Assembly: GCA_001931905.2 (NCBI GenBank) | Contig: MSJI02000098.1 | Span: forward strand, 1 to 37,165 | Reading direction: 5' to 3' | Length of the DNA: 37,165 nt | DNA from: Cladosporium sp. IMV 00045 | Lineage: Eukaryota; Ascomycota; Dothideomycetes; Cladosporiales; Cladosporiaceae | Shown here: positions 11,004 to 21,205 of the stretch, piece after piece | How positions within the stretch are numbered: position 1 is the stretch's first letter | Layout of the letters: each line of letters opens with the position of its first letter | Notes under the pieces: generated by a model | Seen by the model: only the letters and a program-made list of their open reading frames with translations | Database searches by the model: none | Told to the model about the DNA's origin: nothing | Made by a program: the position numbers and the translations under genes

Positions 11004-11948
11004 ATTGCTCGGACCGGAGGGAATTGATGAAGGAAAATAAAAGGAAAGGTTGACTCGGAAGAAAACGAGAAAAGTACAGGAAAGCAAAGCGAGAGAAAGA
11101 AAGAAGAAAACGAAACGAAGCGACTCCCTTTTTTTGTTCTGTTTCCTTTTTTCTGTTGGTTGAGAAAAAAATTCTGTTCTGGTTTGCCGTTTTAATGACA
11201 CATGACATAAGCGAAAGGGTGGAAGGGATCAGGGAAGGGCGTAGGTTGGGGAGCATCCTTTCTGGGGTGAAATGCTACGAGAGACAGAAGGAGAGAGAGA
11301 GGAAGCTCGAGGTTGGAAGTGAGGATGCTTGCTTTTGTTTGCTTTTCCTCTATGCCATGCCTTGATGGGAAGAAGAGGTCGACTCGACTACCGCGAGCAA
11401 AGAAGCATTTGATGTGCATATGAAGTTTTTCTTGACGTGCTTCCCTTGAACGAGTTCTCTTTCTCCTTCTGATTCCTCTTCATCATTGTGCCCGAGTCTT
11501 CGAAGTTCCATGACTGCAACTACGACCGGCCGACTGATGCTGTTGGGGATATTTCTGCTGGGAGATGAAGAAAGCAACGGTCGATTTCTTGAATCTCCTA
11601 TGATTTTTAAATTTGTCTTCCGGCTCATAAATAATTCGATAGGTCTCTTTCCTCCTTGGCTCGATATATAATACTGCCAAATGCAAGACTTGAAGTTGGA
11701 CCATGATGTGTGAAAAGATCAATCACGCCTCGAGGCGGTACTCTCTTACTCTTACCAGAATACGACTTCGATTACCTTACCCATTGTTCCCTACGCCGCA
11801 ACAGCATTCTTCCCGCTCGATCTTCTGATGAACGCCTCGCTGAGTTCCCAAGAGTCCCACGCTTGCACAAGCAAGCTGCCCTGCAAATTAAACCCTGGCC
11901 TGCGATATCATACAACTTTGCTTTTCCTCCATTCAATCTTTTTTTTTC
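11004..11948. other. Convergent 3' region between profilin and SR protein copy 1
   Basis: About 950 bases holding the 3' ends of two convergent genes. From 11131 it is matched by 19464-20287 in the second block, with many substitutions and small indels. The start of the match is a T homopolymer. Confidence 0.5.
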
Positions 11949-12866
11949 TCAACGTCTACGCCCACCGCGGTCGCGGCTGCGGCTGCGATCCCGGCTATTG
12001 CTCCTCTCACTCGCGTTCGAGTAGCTCGGACTCCGTCTCCTCCCACCGCCTCCTCCACCGCCACCACCCCTCCTAGGCGGCGAGTAATCCCTCTCCCTCC
12101 TCCTCGGCGGCGGACTCCGACTGGGACTCCTACTATCATAGCTCGGACTCCTACGTCTCCTCGGCGGCGGGCTCCTCGCAGGCGAATAGCTGCGCGGCCT
12201 ATAACTCCTATCATCATCCCTCGCAGGCGCTCTGCCTCCCCGTCCACCTCTCCCACCAAACGCCCTCTCTGGCCCTGGCCTCGAAGGCGGCGGATCGCGG
12301 TAGCGATGCGGCTCGCCGAACCTGTTCGGCGGCGGGCGTCTGGGCGCGGGACTCCTGCTGAACCGACGACGGGGCAGCACGATGGAGACGTTGATGGTCG
12401 CGCCGTCCAGCTGCGCCTCGTGCATGTGCGCTATGGCGCTCTCGGCGTGCGCGGGCGTGGCGTACAGCACGTACGCGATCCCGCGGTTCGTCAGGAACTG
12501 CCTGTTGATCGGCATCTCGAGGTCCTGGATGTCGCCGTAGCTGCCGAAGATTTCGCGCAGGTGCGCCTCGTTGACGTTCTTGGTGAGCTTCTCGATCACG
12601 ATCTTCGCGCTGCGCGGTTGCCGGGCTGGACTCCTGCTGCGCGAGCGGCTTGCGGAGCGGCTGGGTGTGCGGCTGTCTCTTGCTGCGGTGCCGTTGGCGT
12701 GGCCTCTGCTGCGGGAGCGCGAGCGGGATCGAGAGCGGGATCTTGAGCGTGATCTTGAGTCGTCTCGGGGAGTCACTGAGCGCGCGTGGGATTTTGATCG
12801 CGTGTCGTCGTCTGCGGCGGGAGGGGTTGGCGAGCGGCCGCGAGAGACGCTGCGCCTGTCGGACAT
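11949..12866 (-). CDS. RNPS1-like SR/RRM splicing protein, copy 1
   Basis: One exon encodes 305 residues. The N-terminus is an Arg-Ser domain with an unbroken RS run at about residues 37-54. One RRM follows at about 88-164: RNP2 is IVIEKL, RNP1 is RGIAYVLY, with LREIFGSYGDIQDLEMPI between. A Pro/Arg/Gly-rich tail with RSPPPRRR repeats and a poly-Gly run completes it. The order RS domain, single RRM, Arg/Pro-rich tail and the RRM sequence resemble metazoan RNPS1, a peripheral exon-junction/ASAP component that modulates splicing. Fungal orthologues are less studied, so the role is inferred. The gene is divergent from the metallophosphoesterase 343 bp away. Its copy at 20288-21205 differs at two residues (Gly to Asn after the RS run; Ser to Gly in the RDPPP segment). 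Confidence 0.88.
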   Translation of the reverse strand: MSDRRSVSRGRSPTPPAADDDTRSKSHARSVTPRDDSRSRSRSRSRSRSRSRSRGHANGTAARDSRTPSRSASRSRSRSPARQPRSAKIVIEKLTKNVNEAHLREIFGSYGDIQDLEMPINRQFLTNRGIAYVLYATPAHAESAIAHMHEAQLDGATINVSIVLPRRRFSRSPAPRRPPPNRFGEPHRYRDPPPSRPGPERAFGGRGGRGGRAPARDDDRSYRPRSYSPARSPPPRRRRSPSYDSRSPSRSPPPRRRERDYSPPRRGGGGGGGGGRRRSPSYSNASERSNSRDRSRSRDRGGRRR

Positions 12867-13209
12867 GGTGGCGGTGATTGAGTTTCCACGGTGTAGTGTT
12901 CTTCAATGGGGTGTTCAATGAGTGTGTTGGTTGTTTGAGGTGTTGTGGTTGTCGCGTTGTTTGAGAGTCTCCAATGATGTTTCTCCCTCCATGTGATTTT
13001 CCTGCGAACTTTACCTCACTCGTTCAGTCCTGGGGAGAGCTTGGGTGGACCCTGCCTGACGTAGTGTCTGCCCTGCCACCAGCCGCCTCTCGTCTCTCTC
13101 CATTAAGGTACAAGCAAACCACACTATACACGCCCGGCGCGTCTTCCATCAAACAACAAGACGTGACGGCTTCTTGGTGATAGAAGAAGCTGTCATTTCA
13201 TCTTCCATC
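12867..13209. promoter_or_regulatory. Bidirectional promoter, SR protein / metallophosphoesterase, copy 1
   Basis: A 343-bp spacer between two divergent start codons. It is strongly conserved in the second block (21206-21551); in particular about 12974-13065 is identical by eye. Such conservation exceeds that of the convergent spacers in the same block, consistent with shared regulatory function. A 68-codon frame at 12974-13180 lies upstream of the phosphoesterase start but does not look protein-coding. Confidence 0.55.
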
Positions 13210-15158
13210 ATGACATTCTCGCGTGCAGCTTTACTGCTGGCCTTCTCGCACGCTGCATATAGCAAGCAACCATCCGCACCTGATCCTATTAGCGCCCCTC
13301 TACGGGAGCTACCCTGGGGTCAGCTAAACTTCCTACACACAACAGGTAGGTAGACTCTGTCTGTGAAGCTCTCACCTTGGCTGATGAACGTCAAGACACC
13401 CATGGCTGGCACGGCGGACATCTCCAGGAGCCGCAGTACAGCGCGGACTGGGGAGACTACATCAGCTTCGCCCATCACCTGCATAAGCGAGCCGACGAGG
13501 ACGGTTCGGATCTCCTCTTGATCGACACCGGCGACCGGGTCGAGGGCAACGGCCTCTACGATGCCAGCAACCCGAAGGGTGAATACACATTTGACATCTT
13601 CAAGCACCAGCACATCGACGTGATCACCAGTGGCAATCACGAGCTGTACCTTGCCAATTCCAGCAATAACGAATATTACAATACCGTGCCAAACTTCAAG
13701 CAGTCGTATATTGCATCAAACCTGGACATCCAAAATCCAAAGACTGGAGAGTTGGAGCCGCTGGCACCTCGATTTAGGAAATTCACGACCAAAAACCAAG
13801 GCATCCGCATTGTCTCGTTTGGGTTTCTCTTCAACTTCCACGGAAACGCGAACAATACCGTAGTCCAGCCAGTGCAAGAGACCATCAAAGAGCAATGGTT
13901 CCAGGACGCCATTCGGACCAAAGACGTAGACTTGTTCCTGGTCGCAGGTCATGTACCAGTCAGAAACAGTGAAGAATACGACCTGATCTACAAAGCCATC
14001 AGGAATGCTCGATGGGACACTCCGATTGTCTTCTTCGGAGGTCACACCCACATTCGAGACTACAGGAAATGGGAGAAGAACGCACAAGGGATTGAGAGCG
14101 GTCGTTACATGGAGACGATCGGTTTCATGTCCATGTCTGGACTGAGCTCGGAAAAGAAGGACGATGTCTCAGCGCAGAAATCGGGACAGAAGTATGAGAG
14201 GTTGTATCTTGACAACAATCTCTACTCGCTGCATCATCATTCTGGCAAAGACAATTCAAGCTTCACCACAGAGGCTGGCAAGAACGTTTCCGACGCCATC
14301 TCCCAAGCTCGCAGCAAACTCAACCTCGACCACGCATATGGTTGCGCACCGCAGGACTTCTGGCTGAGTCGCGCACCATACCCCTCAGACCAGAGTCTCC
14401 TCACTTGGATGGAGAAGAAGGTCATCCCAGACACATTTTCCGAGGGAGGAAAGCCCTCGATCGTGATTACAAACTCCGGAGCCCTTCGCTTCGACATCTT
14501 CAAAGGACCCTTCACAATCGATAGCACATTCCTCGTCTCGCCATTCACAAGCGGCTTCCGCGTAATCAAAGACGTGCCCTACAGCGCCGCGAGCCAAGTC
14601 CTCCAACTCCTCAACAACGAAGGGCCGATCTTGCTCGAAGAACTCCTCGCCCTGCAACAAGAAGGCGTGCAAACCATGGGCTCGCACCGACTAGACGATC
14701 TGGCACCGCCCCTGCCCCCCGTCAACCACGCAACCCTCATCGGTCAATCACCAAAAGAACACACCCTGCACCGCTCAGAACAGCAGAGCCCCCTCGCCTT
14801 CCCCAAACCCATTAATCAACACACAGATAAACCCGCCAACATCCCAGGCTACACCACCACCGACGACCTCGGCAGCTCCGGCGACGACACCCTCCACAGC
14901 GCCATAAAATTCTACACGGTGCCCAACTGCGTCGGCTCGAACGTCAATTTCGACCCCACCGACAGGAAAGACGGCAACGGCGCGCCGGAGAAAATCGACC
15001 TCGTGTACAACGAGTTCGTGCAGGATTGGATTCTGCTCGCGCTGAGGTATTTGGGCGTGAAGTATGAGAGGGAGGATACGGAGGGTGCGGCGGGCGGGAA
15101 GACGATGACGAGGGTTATTAGTGATTGGGTGGGGGAGAATTGGGGGTGTGAGGGATGA
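13210..15158 (+). CDS. Secreted/vacuolar metallophosphoesterase with 5'-nucleotidase-like C-terminus, copy 1
   Basis: Exons 13210-13345 and 13396-15158 give 1899 nt and 632 residues. The 50-nt intron splits a codon and restores HTTDTHGWHGGHLQEPQYSA, whose DxH is the first metal motif of calcineurin-like phosphoesterases. The other motifs follow in order: LIDTGDRVEG, SGNHELYL, AGHVPV and FFGGHTHIRD. The N-terminus MTFSRAALLLAFSHAAYS looks like a signal peptide. The C-terminal part has ITNSGALRFDIFKGPFTIDS and SPFTSGF, matching the 5'-nucleotidase C-terminal domain. It resembles the family of the yeast protein YHR202W, a probable vacuolar phosphoesterase; the substrate (nucleotide, NAD-related or other phosphoester) is not known from sequence. 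The copy at 21552-23494 is about 96% identical in protein. Differences cluster in a Pro/Asn-rich stretch coded near 14780-14855. Confidence 0.88.
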
Positions 15159-16862
15159 GTGAGATGGGATCAAGGATGGGGGGAGGTAGAGGACGGTATT
15201 TAGAGAATATATGAGTTGTAGCATTTGAGCAATGGCAATCGATGTTTGTAGGTAGGTATGGTCTTTTTTCACTTTTCTTCTTGCTGTGAACATTATTTCA
15301 AGTGACGGTAGATCGTATGGCATGGTACATGCATGCCACACATCTCACAGGCAGGAAATCGGAGTGCTAGAAAACAGAGAGAGATGTGGAGCCAAGAAAT
15401 AAGAATGGGACGAATTCGATCGAAGAAATCCGTGCATCACTTCACGTTTACGTTTGCCGCACTCCCAAAATGACAATGACACAAAGGACTGATTCAAGAA
15501 AGACTCGACTCAGAAAGGCTCGACAACAGCTCTCCTCATATCCATCGACCTGCCTGGCGTCTGAAGAAAACCGCAGCCACTATCTCAAAGTAGGCTCAAA
15601 GAACAACACTCTGGTGAGACCTTTCTTGTCGTCAGTAGTGGCACTACCACCATGATCTGTCCATATGGCACGAGCCACAACTGTCGGAACCGGTCCATTA
15701 CCTCCAGAATTGTCGAATATCTCGAAAAACGATAGCTCAAGCAATCGAAACAGCGGTATTGAGCTCGATGATTTTGGTGGCCGTCGTGCCATATCTAACT
15801 TTCTCCGAATAGCTGTGATATACATCTACAATAGCTAGGATACAGCCGCTGAATGATTTGTACGCTATAGCATACATACCTGGCTTGGAGTGACTACTCG
15901 TTGCGTGATCGTTATGTGGAACAGATCTATTGCCTCTGAAAGGCGGTTTGTACGCTACAAATATAATGCTAGCAGCGAATCTATCATTCGCTACGAGCAT
16001 TCTGTTATTACTGCACTCGGCTGCGTTCATCGCCCTCATGTGTTTGTGGTTGCGTTGGCTGCGTTGACTGCGTTGACTGCGTTAGGCGCGGGACGCAGCC
16101 AGAATAGCTTTCGAGTTCTGGAGATCGTAGATGATATACATGTAGGTAGAATCTGGATTTGATCAATTCGGCCATTCGACGTTCTGAATGGTCGTCTCGA
16201 CGATTAACAACTATCAAAGACATCAATGACGGATTTAAAATGATACCGATCGTGGAATCGACAGTCTGGTATACCTATTTTCACTCTTACTTCTGCACAG
16301 GCCAATTATGGAACGATTGTACTTCGAAAAGCCCGAGCATCCAGCTTATTACACGGTGAAAGTATCAAGACATAACAAAATTTGGAGGCCGAGAAGAGCG
16401 AACGCAAGAGATCCGACGGTTTCAATCCTGTGTGAGTGACGAAAATGCTTGCCTTTCTTCGATTGTTTGGTGCACTTCATCCGGTAGACTTCCATCAACG
16501 AGTAGTAAAACAAATCAGTTTGAGAAAGAAAAACTGTCATGGTCCCGTCGACTCAGTCTAGAATGGCATCATACTTCTGGAGTTTAGAGTCTCCAGGCTT
16601 TTTGCTGGAATGGTGAGGTGAATAGGTATGATGGAACACGGATCATGAATTTAGAGCTGTTTCGTTTCCATTTTCGTGATTATTGAGAAGACCCCTCTCC
16701 TCTCTTCATGCTGTTGTTCGTGATATCCAAACCAAGCAAAGAAAAAACAAAGACACCCAATCCCAGATCTTCCGTTTCCCCATCCCCAATTCCCTTTCAA
16801 GCAAAAACGCCATCCCCCCACTCCCAACTCCCTCATCCAAACCAACACTCAGATCAACTCAC
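15159..16862. other. Convergent spacer, copy 1, strongly diverged from its duplicate
   Basis: About 1.7 kb between the 3' ends of the phosphoesterase and the Cys-rich gene. The matching spacer in block 2 (23495-25405) is about 200 bp longer. The two align only in islands, for example around 15520-15660 with 24085-24230. No credible coding frame or transposon remnant is seen. Confidence 0.5.
16052..16087. repeat. 9-bp tandem repeat, copy 1
   Basis: Four imperfect 9-bp units of the form GCGTTGACT/GCGTTGGCT in the convergent spacer. Block 2 carries three related units at 24638-24664 with different internal variants. Confidence 0.7.
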
Positions 16863-17267
16863 TCACGCACCAGCAGCCTTAGTAGTGAAATCCGTCTCCA
16901 AATCACTCGCCTTCCCAACCTCCTCCCCACCACAGTTACACGCGTCCTGCGCGCGCTTGCCGCACGCGCAAGCCTCGCCGCTGCTCGGCGTGGTGTTCTC
17001 CTTGCTCGAGCGGCTGCAGGTGCATGAGCCTGCTGGGCGTTGGTCTTGAAGCGTTTTGTTAGCATGCACTACAAGCGGGGTTGTTGTTAAGAGAGTCTTA
17101 CTGCAAGAACACCTGGCACCGGAAGTCTTGTTCTCGCTCTGCGCCTTTTCGCACGTGCAGTGCAGCGCGGGTTGCTGACCGCAGGAGCATTTGGCTTCTT
17201 GGGCGCAGATGCAGCCGCCGTCGCGGCGGCAGCAGGTGGAGGGGATGGCTGCAGTGGCGGAAGACAT
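16863..17267 (-). CDS. Cys-rich metallothionein-like protein, copy 1 (2 exons)
   Basis: Exons 17102-17267 and 16863-17044 give 348 nt and 115 residues. The intron 17045-17101 has a GTAAGA donor, a GCTAAC branch and a CAAG acceptor; it is 57 nt with no in-frame stop, so the unspliced frame also stays open. The start at MSSATAAIPSTCC is chosen because the open frame upstream differs between the two copies while the sequence from this Met is conserved. The protein has 16 cysteines, seven in CxC pairs plus one CC, spaced along the chain with HCTCEKA and SCTCSR segments, ending DLETDFTTKAAGA. This is a conserved filamentous-fungal Cys-rich family (a DUF, possibly DUF7871). CxC clusters suggest metal thiolate binding, as in metallothioneins; that is inference. 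The copy at 25406-25815 differs at only two residues. Confidence 0.85.
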   Translation of the reverse strand: MSSATAAIPSTCCRRDGGCICAQEAKCSCGQQPALHCTCEKAQSENKTSGARCSCSKTLLTTTPLVVHANKTLQDQRPAGSCTCSRSSKENTTPSSGEACACGKRAQDACNCGGEEVGKASDLETDFTTKAAGA

Positions 17268-17760
17268 TGTTGTGTGTTTGGTTTGGTGTTTGATGGTAGG
17301 ATGGGTGGATGTGTTGTTTGTCAATGAAGTTCGTTTTGTTGGTGGATGGAAGATGGATTGATTGGGTTTGGAGTGGAATGATGAGTGATGAAGATGAAGA
17401 TAGAAAGGAATCCAGAGAAACGAAACAAAGCGGCTCTTTTATGTCTCTTTCCACGCGCAGATCTGATATTGAATATATCAATCTAGGTCAGGTCGACGTA
17501 GCTGTTTGACCTTTGCGAGGCCTGTGATTGGCCGGCTTACATGAAAGGGGATCCACTCTCATGACTAGATGGCTTGTTCACTTGCGCTACTGGGAGACAT
17601 TAGGGCACCTCGAAAGTTCTGCGGTGGTAAGCAGGTATCGCTCGTGATCTTATTGGTTTCTCTGTAGGGATTGATGTCTTCCTGTCCTCAGTCGCTGATT
17701 AAGATCACTCTCTATTGGAAGGATGACTGAAGTGTTCGATCCACTTTCACTTCACGTTGT
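17268..17760 (-). promoter_or_regulatory. Conserved upstream region of Cys-rich gene, copy 1
   Basis: Reading toward the gene, a CCAAT box (complement of 17527-17531) lies about 260 bp upstream of the ATG. A GGTCA...TGACC imperfect palindrome follows (17486-17511), then a TATA-like ACATAAAAG (complement of 17436-17444). The same three elements, in the same order and nearly the same spacing, occur in block 2. Much of 17430-17740 is near identical to 25970-26310, unlike the rest of the noncoding sequence. Confidence 0.5.
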
Positions 17761-18493
17761 CATGAGGCGTGAGAGCTTGTTTGCACGAGTCCCTTCTATT
17801 ACAAAGCGAAGGCTTGGACGCTGTTGATATCGCAACAAAGGGAATTGATACGGTGATGCGTCTTCAAACGAAAGTTTTTCCTCGCTGCTATTGCATGCCT
17901 CGACGCGTGTTCTCATCGGCCTTGTTGCTATCTGCTCTCAATCTCAGTTCCACAAGATCAAATCAACCCAGGCCACCAAGAGCATGGTCAAACAGCCACT
18001 CTCACCGCGCTCGCATCCGGCCGCGCCAGTCAACATCGAAGGCTTCCAACCCAATCCCAGAAACGTTCACAAGATCGATCGGCCGAGGGGGGGAAGACCG
18101 GGCGAGAAGCACCAGTCGCAGAGACAACAGTCGTGAGGCGAGGTGCATACATGTGTAGGTACCTTATATACAGCGTGAGCAACAGACAGAAAGCGGCCGC
18201 CACGGAAACAGATACGGAAAGAGAAACAGATACTCGCGAAGACTGTGAACAAAACACCCAATGAGCAAAAGACCGCGAAAAAAAAGCAATGACAAGTCAC
18301 CAGCTTCAACAAAACAGATGTAACAGATGTAACAGATAATGTATAATGATTTACGACAACAATGCAAAAAATAAAAACAAGGGGATATCAAAACAAGCGC
18401 TTCCTTCCCGTTCTCCACCACCATCTCCATCTCCATCTACACATCTATGCTCATCTAAAACCTCATCATCCACTCATCCCCATCTTGACATCT
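17761..18493. other. Spacer between Cys-rich gene promoter and FAS2 fragment
   Basis: About 730 bases, the counterpart of 26310-26992, but with substantial differences. The CATA microsatellite of block 2 is absent here. It holds the FAS2 3' flank; no coding frame is supported. Confidence 0.4.
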
Positions 18494-19443
18494 CTAAAAA
18501 GAAGAAATCGCCACAGCAATAACCTGCGCATCACTGTGCGAGATACTAACCGTGGTATCCTTGACACCGGCCTTGGTAGCGGCGGCCTTGGCTTCTCCGT
18601 GGAGCTGGGAATCAAATGTTAGCAAAACAAGTCCTCAAAAACCATCTCAGACGATTTCTTTCAGGTAGAACTTACAACAACGCCTGGCGCACCGGTCTCC
18701 TGGTTGACAATCTCGATCTCCTTCAAAGGCGCACCGGCACCCTTGCTCTCGACCTTGAGACTCTTGAAAACGGCCTCCTTGGCGCTCCAGCGGCCCGTGA
18801 AAGAAGCCTGCGGGTTGGGCTGGGCGCGGCAGTAGCTGATCTCGGCGGGGGTGAAGTTCCTCTCGACGAAAGTGTCGTTGTGGATGTCGATGGCGTCGAC
18901 GGACTCGATGTCCACGCCCGGGTTGGAGTTGGCCGACGCGTTGACCTTCATCAGACTCTCGACCATGTCCGTCGTGCTCTTGTCTTGCGGCTTGGTGGGG
19001 TTCTTCTTCGGGTAGAGAAGGGTGGAGGTTTTCTTGTCGTGGGCGACGCGGGCTTCCGGGTTGAGGAAGACGGAGCTCTGCTGCGCGTCCTCGTAGGGGG
19101 ACTTGTCCTTGGCGCGGAAGAGGTTGTTGTTGATGAGACCGTCGTGGTAGTAGCGGTAGGTCTTCTTCTGGCGCGCCTCGACCTTGTTCTTGTAGGCTTG
19201 GAATTGCGCCTGGTCAAGAGTGGCGAAGAGGTACTTGGGGTGGATACCAATGGCCTGGGCGCCCTTCTGACCGAAACCAAAGGAGGTGACGGAGAAGGCC
19301 TTGACACCGTCGGTTTGGATGGCCTGGTTGGGGTAGACGATGTAGTCGAACTTCTCCATGACCTTGTCGACGTTGTCGGCGTTGCGGTTGCCGGGGACGA
19401 GGCCGGAGTTGAGGACCTGCAGGGCGCCGTTGAACATGAACGC
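18494..19443 (-). pseudogene. fas2: FAS2 3' fragment, truncated by an assembly gap
   Basis: Two exons (18676-19443 and 18494-18604, intron 18605-18675 with GTAAGT donor and GCTAAC branch) encode the last 292 residues of the fatty acid synthase alpha subunit. They correspond to about residues 1567-1858 of the complete copy. The fragment includes the end of the ketoacyl synthase domain and the phosphopantetheinyl transferase domain ([27 protein letters not shown]), ending VIAVAISSF. It is intact as far as it goes and differs from the complete copy at only a few residues. The 5' three quarters are missing because the sequence runs into 20 Ns and resumes in a different locus. If the assembly is right it is a non-functional gene fragment; if it is a scaffolding join, it is the end of a normal second allele. 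Confidence 0.88.
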
Positions 19444-19463
19444 NNNNNNNNNNNNNNNNNNNN
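19444..19463. other. Assembly gap (20 N)
   Basis: Twenty undetermined bases join the truncated FAS2 fragment to a T-rich sequence homologous to the profilin 3' flank. A short fixed-looking N run is typical of a scaffolder join of unknown true length. It lies exactly on the boundary between the two duplicated blocks. Confidence 0.99.
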
Positions 19464-20287
19464 TTTTTGTTCTGTTTCCTTTCTTCTGTTGGTTGAGAAA
19501 AAATTCTGTTCTGGTTTGCCGTTATAATGACACATGACATAAGCGAAAGGGTGGAAGGGATCAGGGAAGGGGCGTAGGCTGATGGGAGATCCTTTCCTGG
19601 CAGGAAATGCCACGAGAGACAGACAGAGAGAGAGGAGGCTCGAGGCTGTAAGAGTTGTTGCTGCTTGCTTTTTGTCTGCTTTCCCTTTTCTTCCCGCCAT
19701 GTCTGATGGGAGGAAGAGAACAACTCGACTACCGCGGGCCAAAGCATCGATGTGCATATGAAGTTTCTTTTGACGTGCTCTCCTTGGAACGAGTCTCCTT
19801 TCTCCCCATTCTTCTTCATCATGATACTCAAAAGTTTTAAAGTTGGATGATTTGCAACTACACGACTGGCCGACTGATGCTACTGGGGATCTGCTTGCTG
19901 GAAGATGGAAGGAAGAAAGTGTCGTTTTCATGAATCTACTCGGTTCTTTCCATTCGTCTTTCGGCTGTTTAAGAGTACGACATGTCTCTCTCCTCTTTAT
20001 TCTGGTACATAATACTCCCAAATGCGAGACTTGGATCTGGATTATGATGTGTGCAAAGATCAATCACGCCGCGAGGCGGTGTTCTCTTACTCTTAGCAGT
20101 ACGCAGCTTCAATTAACTTACCCAGTTCTCCTACGCCACAATGGCATTCTTCCCACGCTGACCATCTGATGAACGCCTCGCTGAGACCCCAGCAGTACCA
20201 CACTTGCGCAAGCAAGCTGCCTTGCAAATTAAACCCTTGCCTGCGATATCGTACAGCTTTTCCTCTCCTCCATCTCCTCATTCCTTC
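19464..20287. other. Profilin 3' flank without the profilin gene
   Basis: About 820 bases matching 11131-11948. It contains no gene and ends at the stop of SR protein copy 2. Confidence 0.55.
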
Positions 20288-21205
20288 TCAACGTCTACGT
20301 CCACCGCGGTCGCGGCTGCGGCTGCGATCCCGGCTATTGCTCCTCTCACTCGCGTTGGAATAGCTCGGACTGCGTCTCCTCCCACCACCTCCTCCACCGC
20401 CACCACCCCTCCTTGGCGGCGAGTAATCCCTCTCCCTCCTCCTCGGCGGCGGACTCCGACTGGGACTCCTACTATCATAGCTCGGACTCCTACGTCTCCT
20501 CGGCGGCGGGCTCCTCGCAGGCGAATAGCTGCGCGGCCGATAACTCCTATCATCATCCCTCGCAGGCGCCCTGCCTCCCCTGCCTCCCCGCCCACCAAAC
20601 GCCCTCTCCGGCCCCGGCCTCCCAGGCGGCGGATCGCGGTAGCGATGCGGCTCGCCGAACCTGTTCGGCGGCGGGCGTCTGGGCGCAGGACTCCTGCTGA
20701 ACCGACGACGGGGCAGCACGATGGAGACGTTGATGGTCGCGCCGTCCAGCTGCGCCTCGTGCATGTGCGCAATGGCGCTCTCGGCGTGCGCGGGCGTGGC
20801 GTACAGCACGTACGCGATGCCGCGGTTCGTCAGGAACTGCCTGTTGATGGGCATCTCGAGGTCCTGGATGTCGCCGTAGCTGCCGAAGATCTCGCGCAGG
20901 TGCGCTTCGTTCACGTTCTTGGTGAGCTTCTCGATCACGATCTTCGCGCTGCGCGGTTGCCGGGCTGGACTCCTGCTGCGCGAGCGGCTTGCGGAGCGGC
21001 TGGGTGTGCGGCTGTCTCTTGCTGCGGTGCCGTTGGCGTGGTTTCTGCTGCGGGAGCGCGAGCGGGATCGAGAGCGTGATCTTGAGCGTGATCTTGAGTC
21101 GTCTCGGGGGGTCACTGAGCGCGCGTGGGATTTTGATCGCGTGTCGTCGTCTGCGGCGGGAGGGGTTGGCGAGCGGCCGCGAGAGACGCTGCGCCTGTCG
21201 GACAT
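20288..21205 (-). CDS. RNPS1-like SR/RRM splicing protein, copy 2
   Basis: A single exon of 305 residues, the same length as copy 1 and differing at two positions only. The RS domain, the RRM at 88-164 (RNP2 IVIEKL, RNP1 RGIAYVLY) and the Arg/Pro/Gly-rich tail are all intact. Nucleotide differences between the copies are mostly synonymous, so both reading frames have been kept under purifying selection, or the copies have separated only recently. Its divergent partner is phosphoesterase copy 2, 346 bp away. As for copy 1, the role in splicing or exon-junction function is inferred from metazoan RNPS1. Confidence 0.88.
   Translation of the reverse strand: MSDRRSVSRGRSPTPPAADDDTRSKSHARSVTPRDDSRSRSRSRSRSRSRSRSRNHANGTAARDSRTPSRSASRSRSRSPARQPRSAKIVIEKLTKNVNEAHLREIFGSYGDIQDLEMPINRQFLTNRGIAYVLYATPAHAESAIAHMHEAQLDGATINVSIVLPRRRFSRSPAPRRPPPNRFGEPHRYRDPPPGRPGPERAFGGRGGRGGRAPARDDDRSYRPRSYSPARSPPPRRRRSPSYDSRSPSRSPPPRRRERDYSPPRRGGGGGGGGGRRRSPSYSNASERSNSRDRSRSRDRGGRRR

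Larger units (their letters stand above)
11131..19443. repeat. Duplicated block, copy 1 (8.3 kb)
   Basis: This block matches 19464-27931 in the same orientation and gene order: profilin 3' flank, RNPS1-like gene, metallophosphoesterase, Cys-rich protein and FAS2 3' end. Its left edge is continuous with the profilin gene; its right edge stops inside FAS2 at a 20-N gap. The RNPS1-like protein differs from its copy at 2 of 305 residues and the Cys-rich protein at 2 of 115, while some introns and spacers are barely alignable by eye. Confidence 0.95.

Noticed and set aside
12974..13180. A 68-codon frame upstream of the phosphoesterase, with a 69-codon counterpart at 21313-21522
   Set aside because: The DNA is conserved, but nearly all substitutions between the copies change the amino acid, so it does not behave as a protein. 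The conservation is better explained as promoter sequence.
15159..16862. Transposon remnant or RIPped DNA in the convergent spacers
   Set aside because: No terminal repeats, transposase or reverse transcriptase motifs, or strong AT enrichment could be seen.
18616..19527. A 303-codon plus-strand open frame running through the N gap
   Set aside because: It is antisense to the FAS2 fragment and continues only because N codons do not read as stops.
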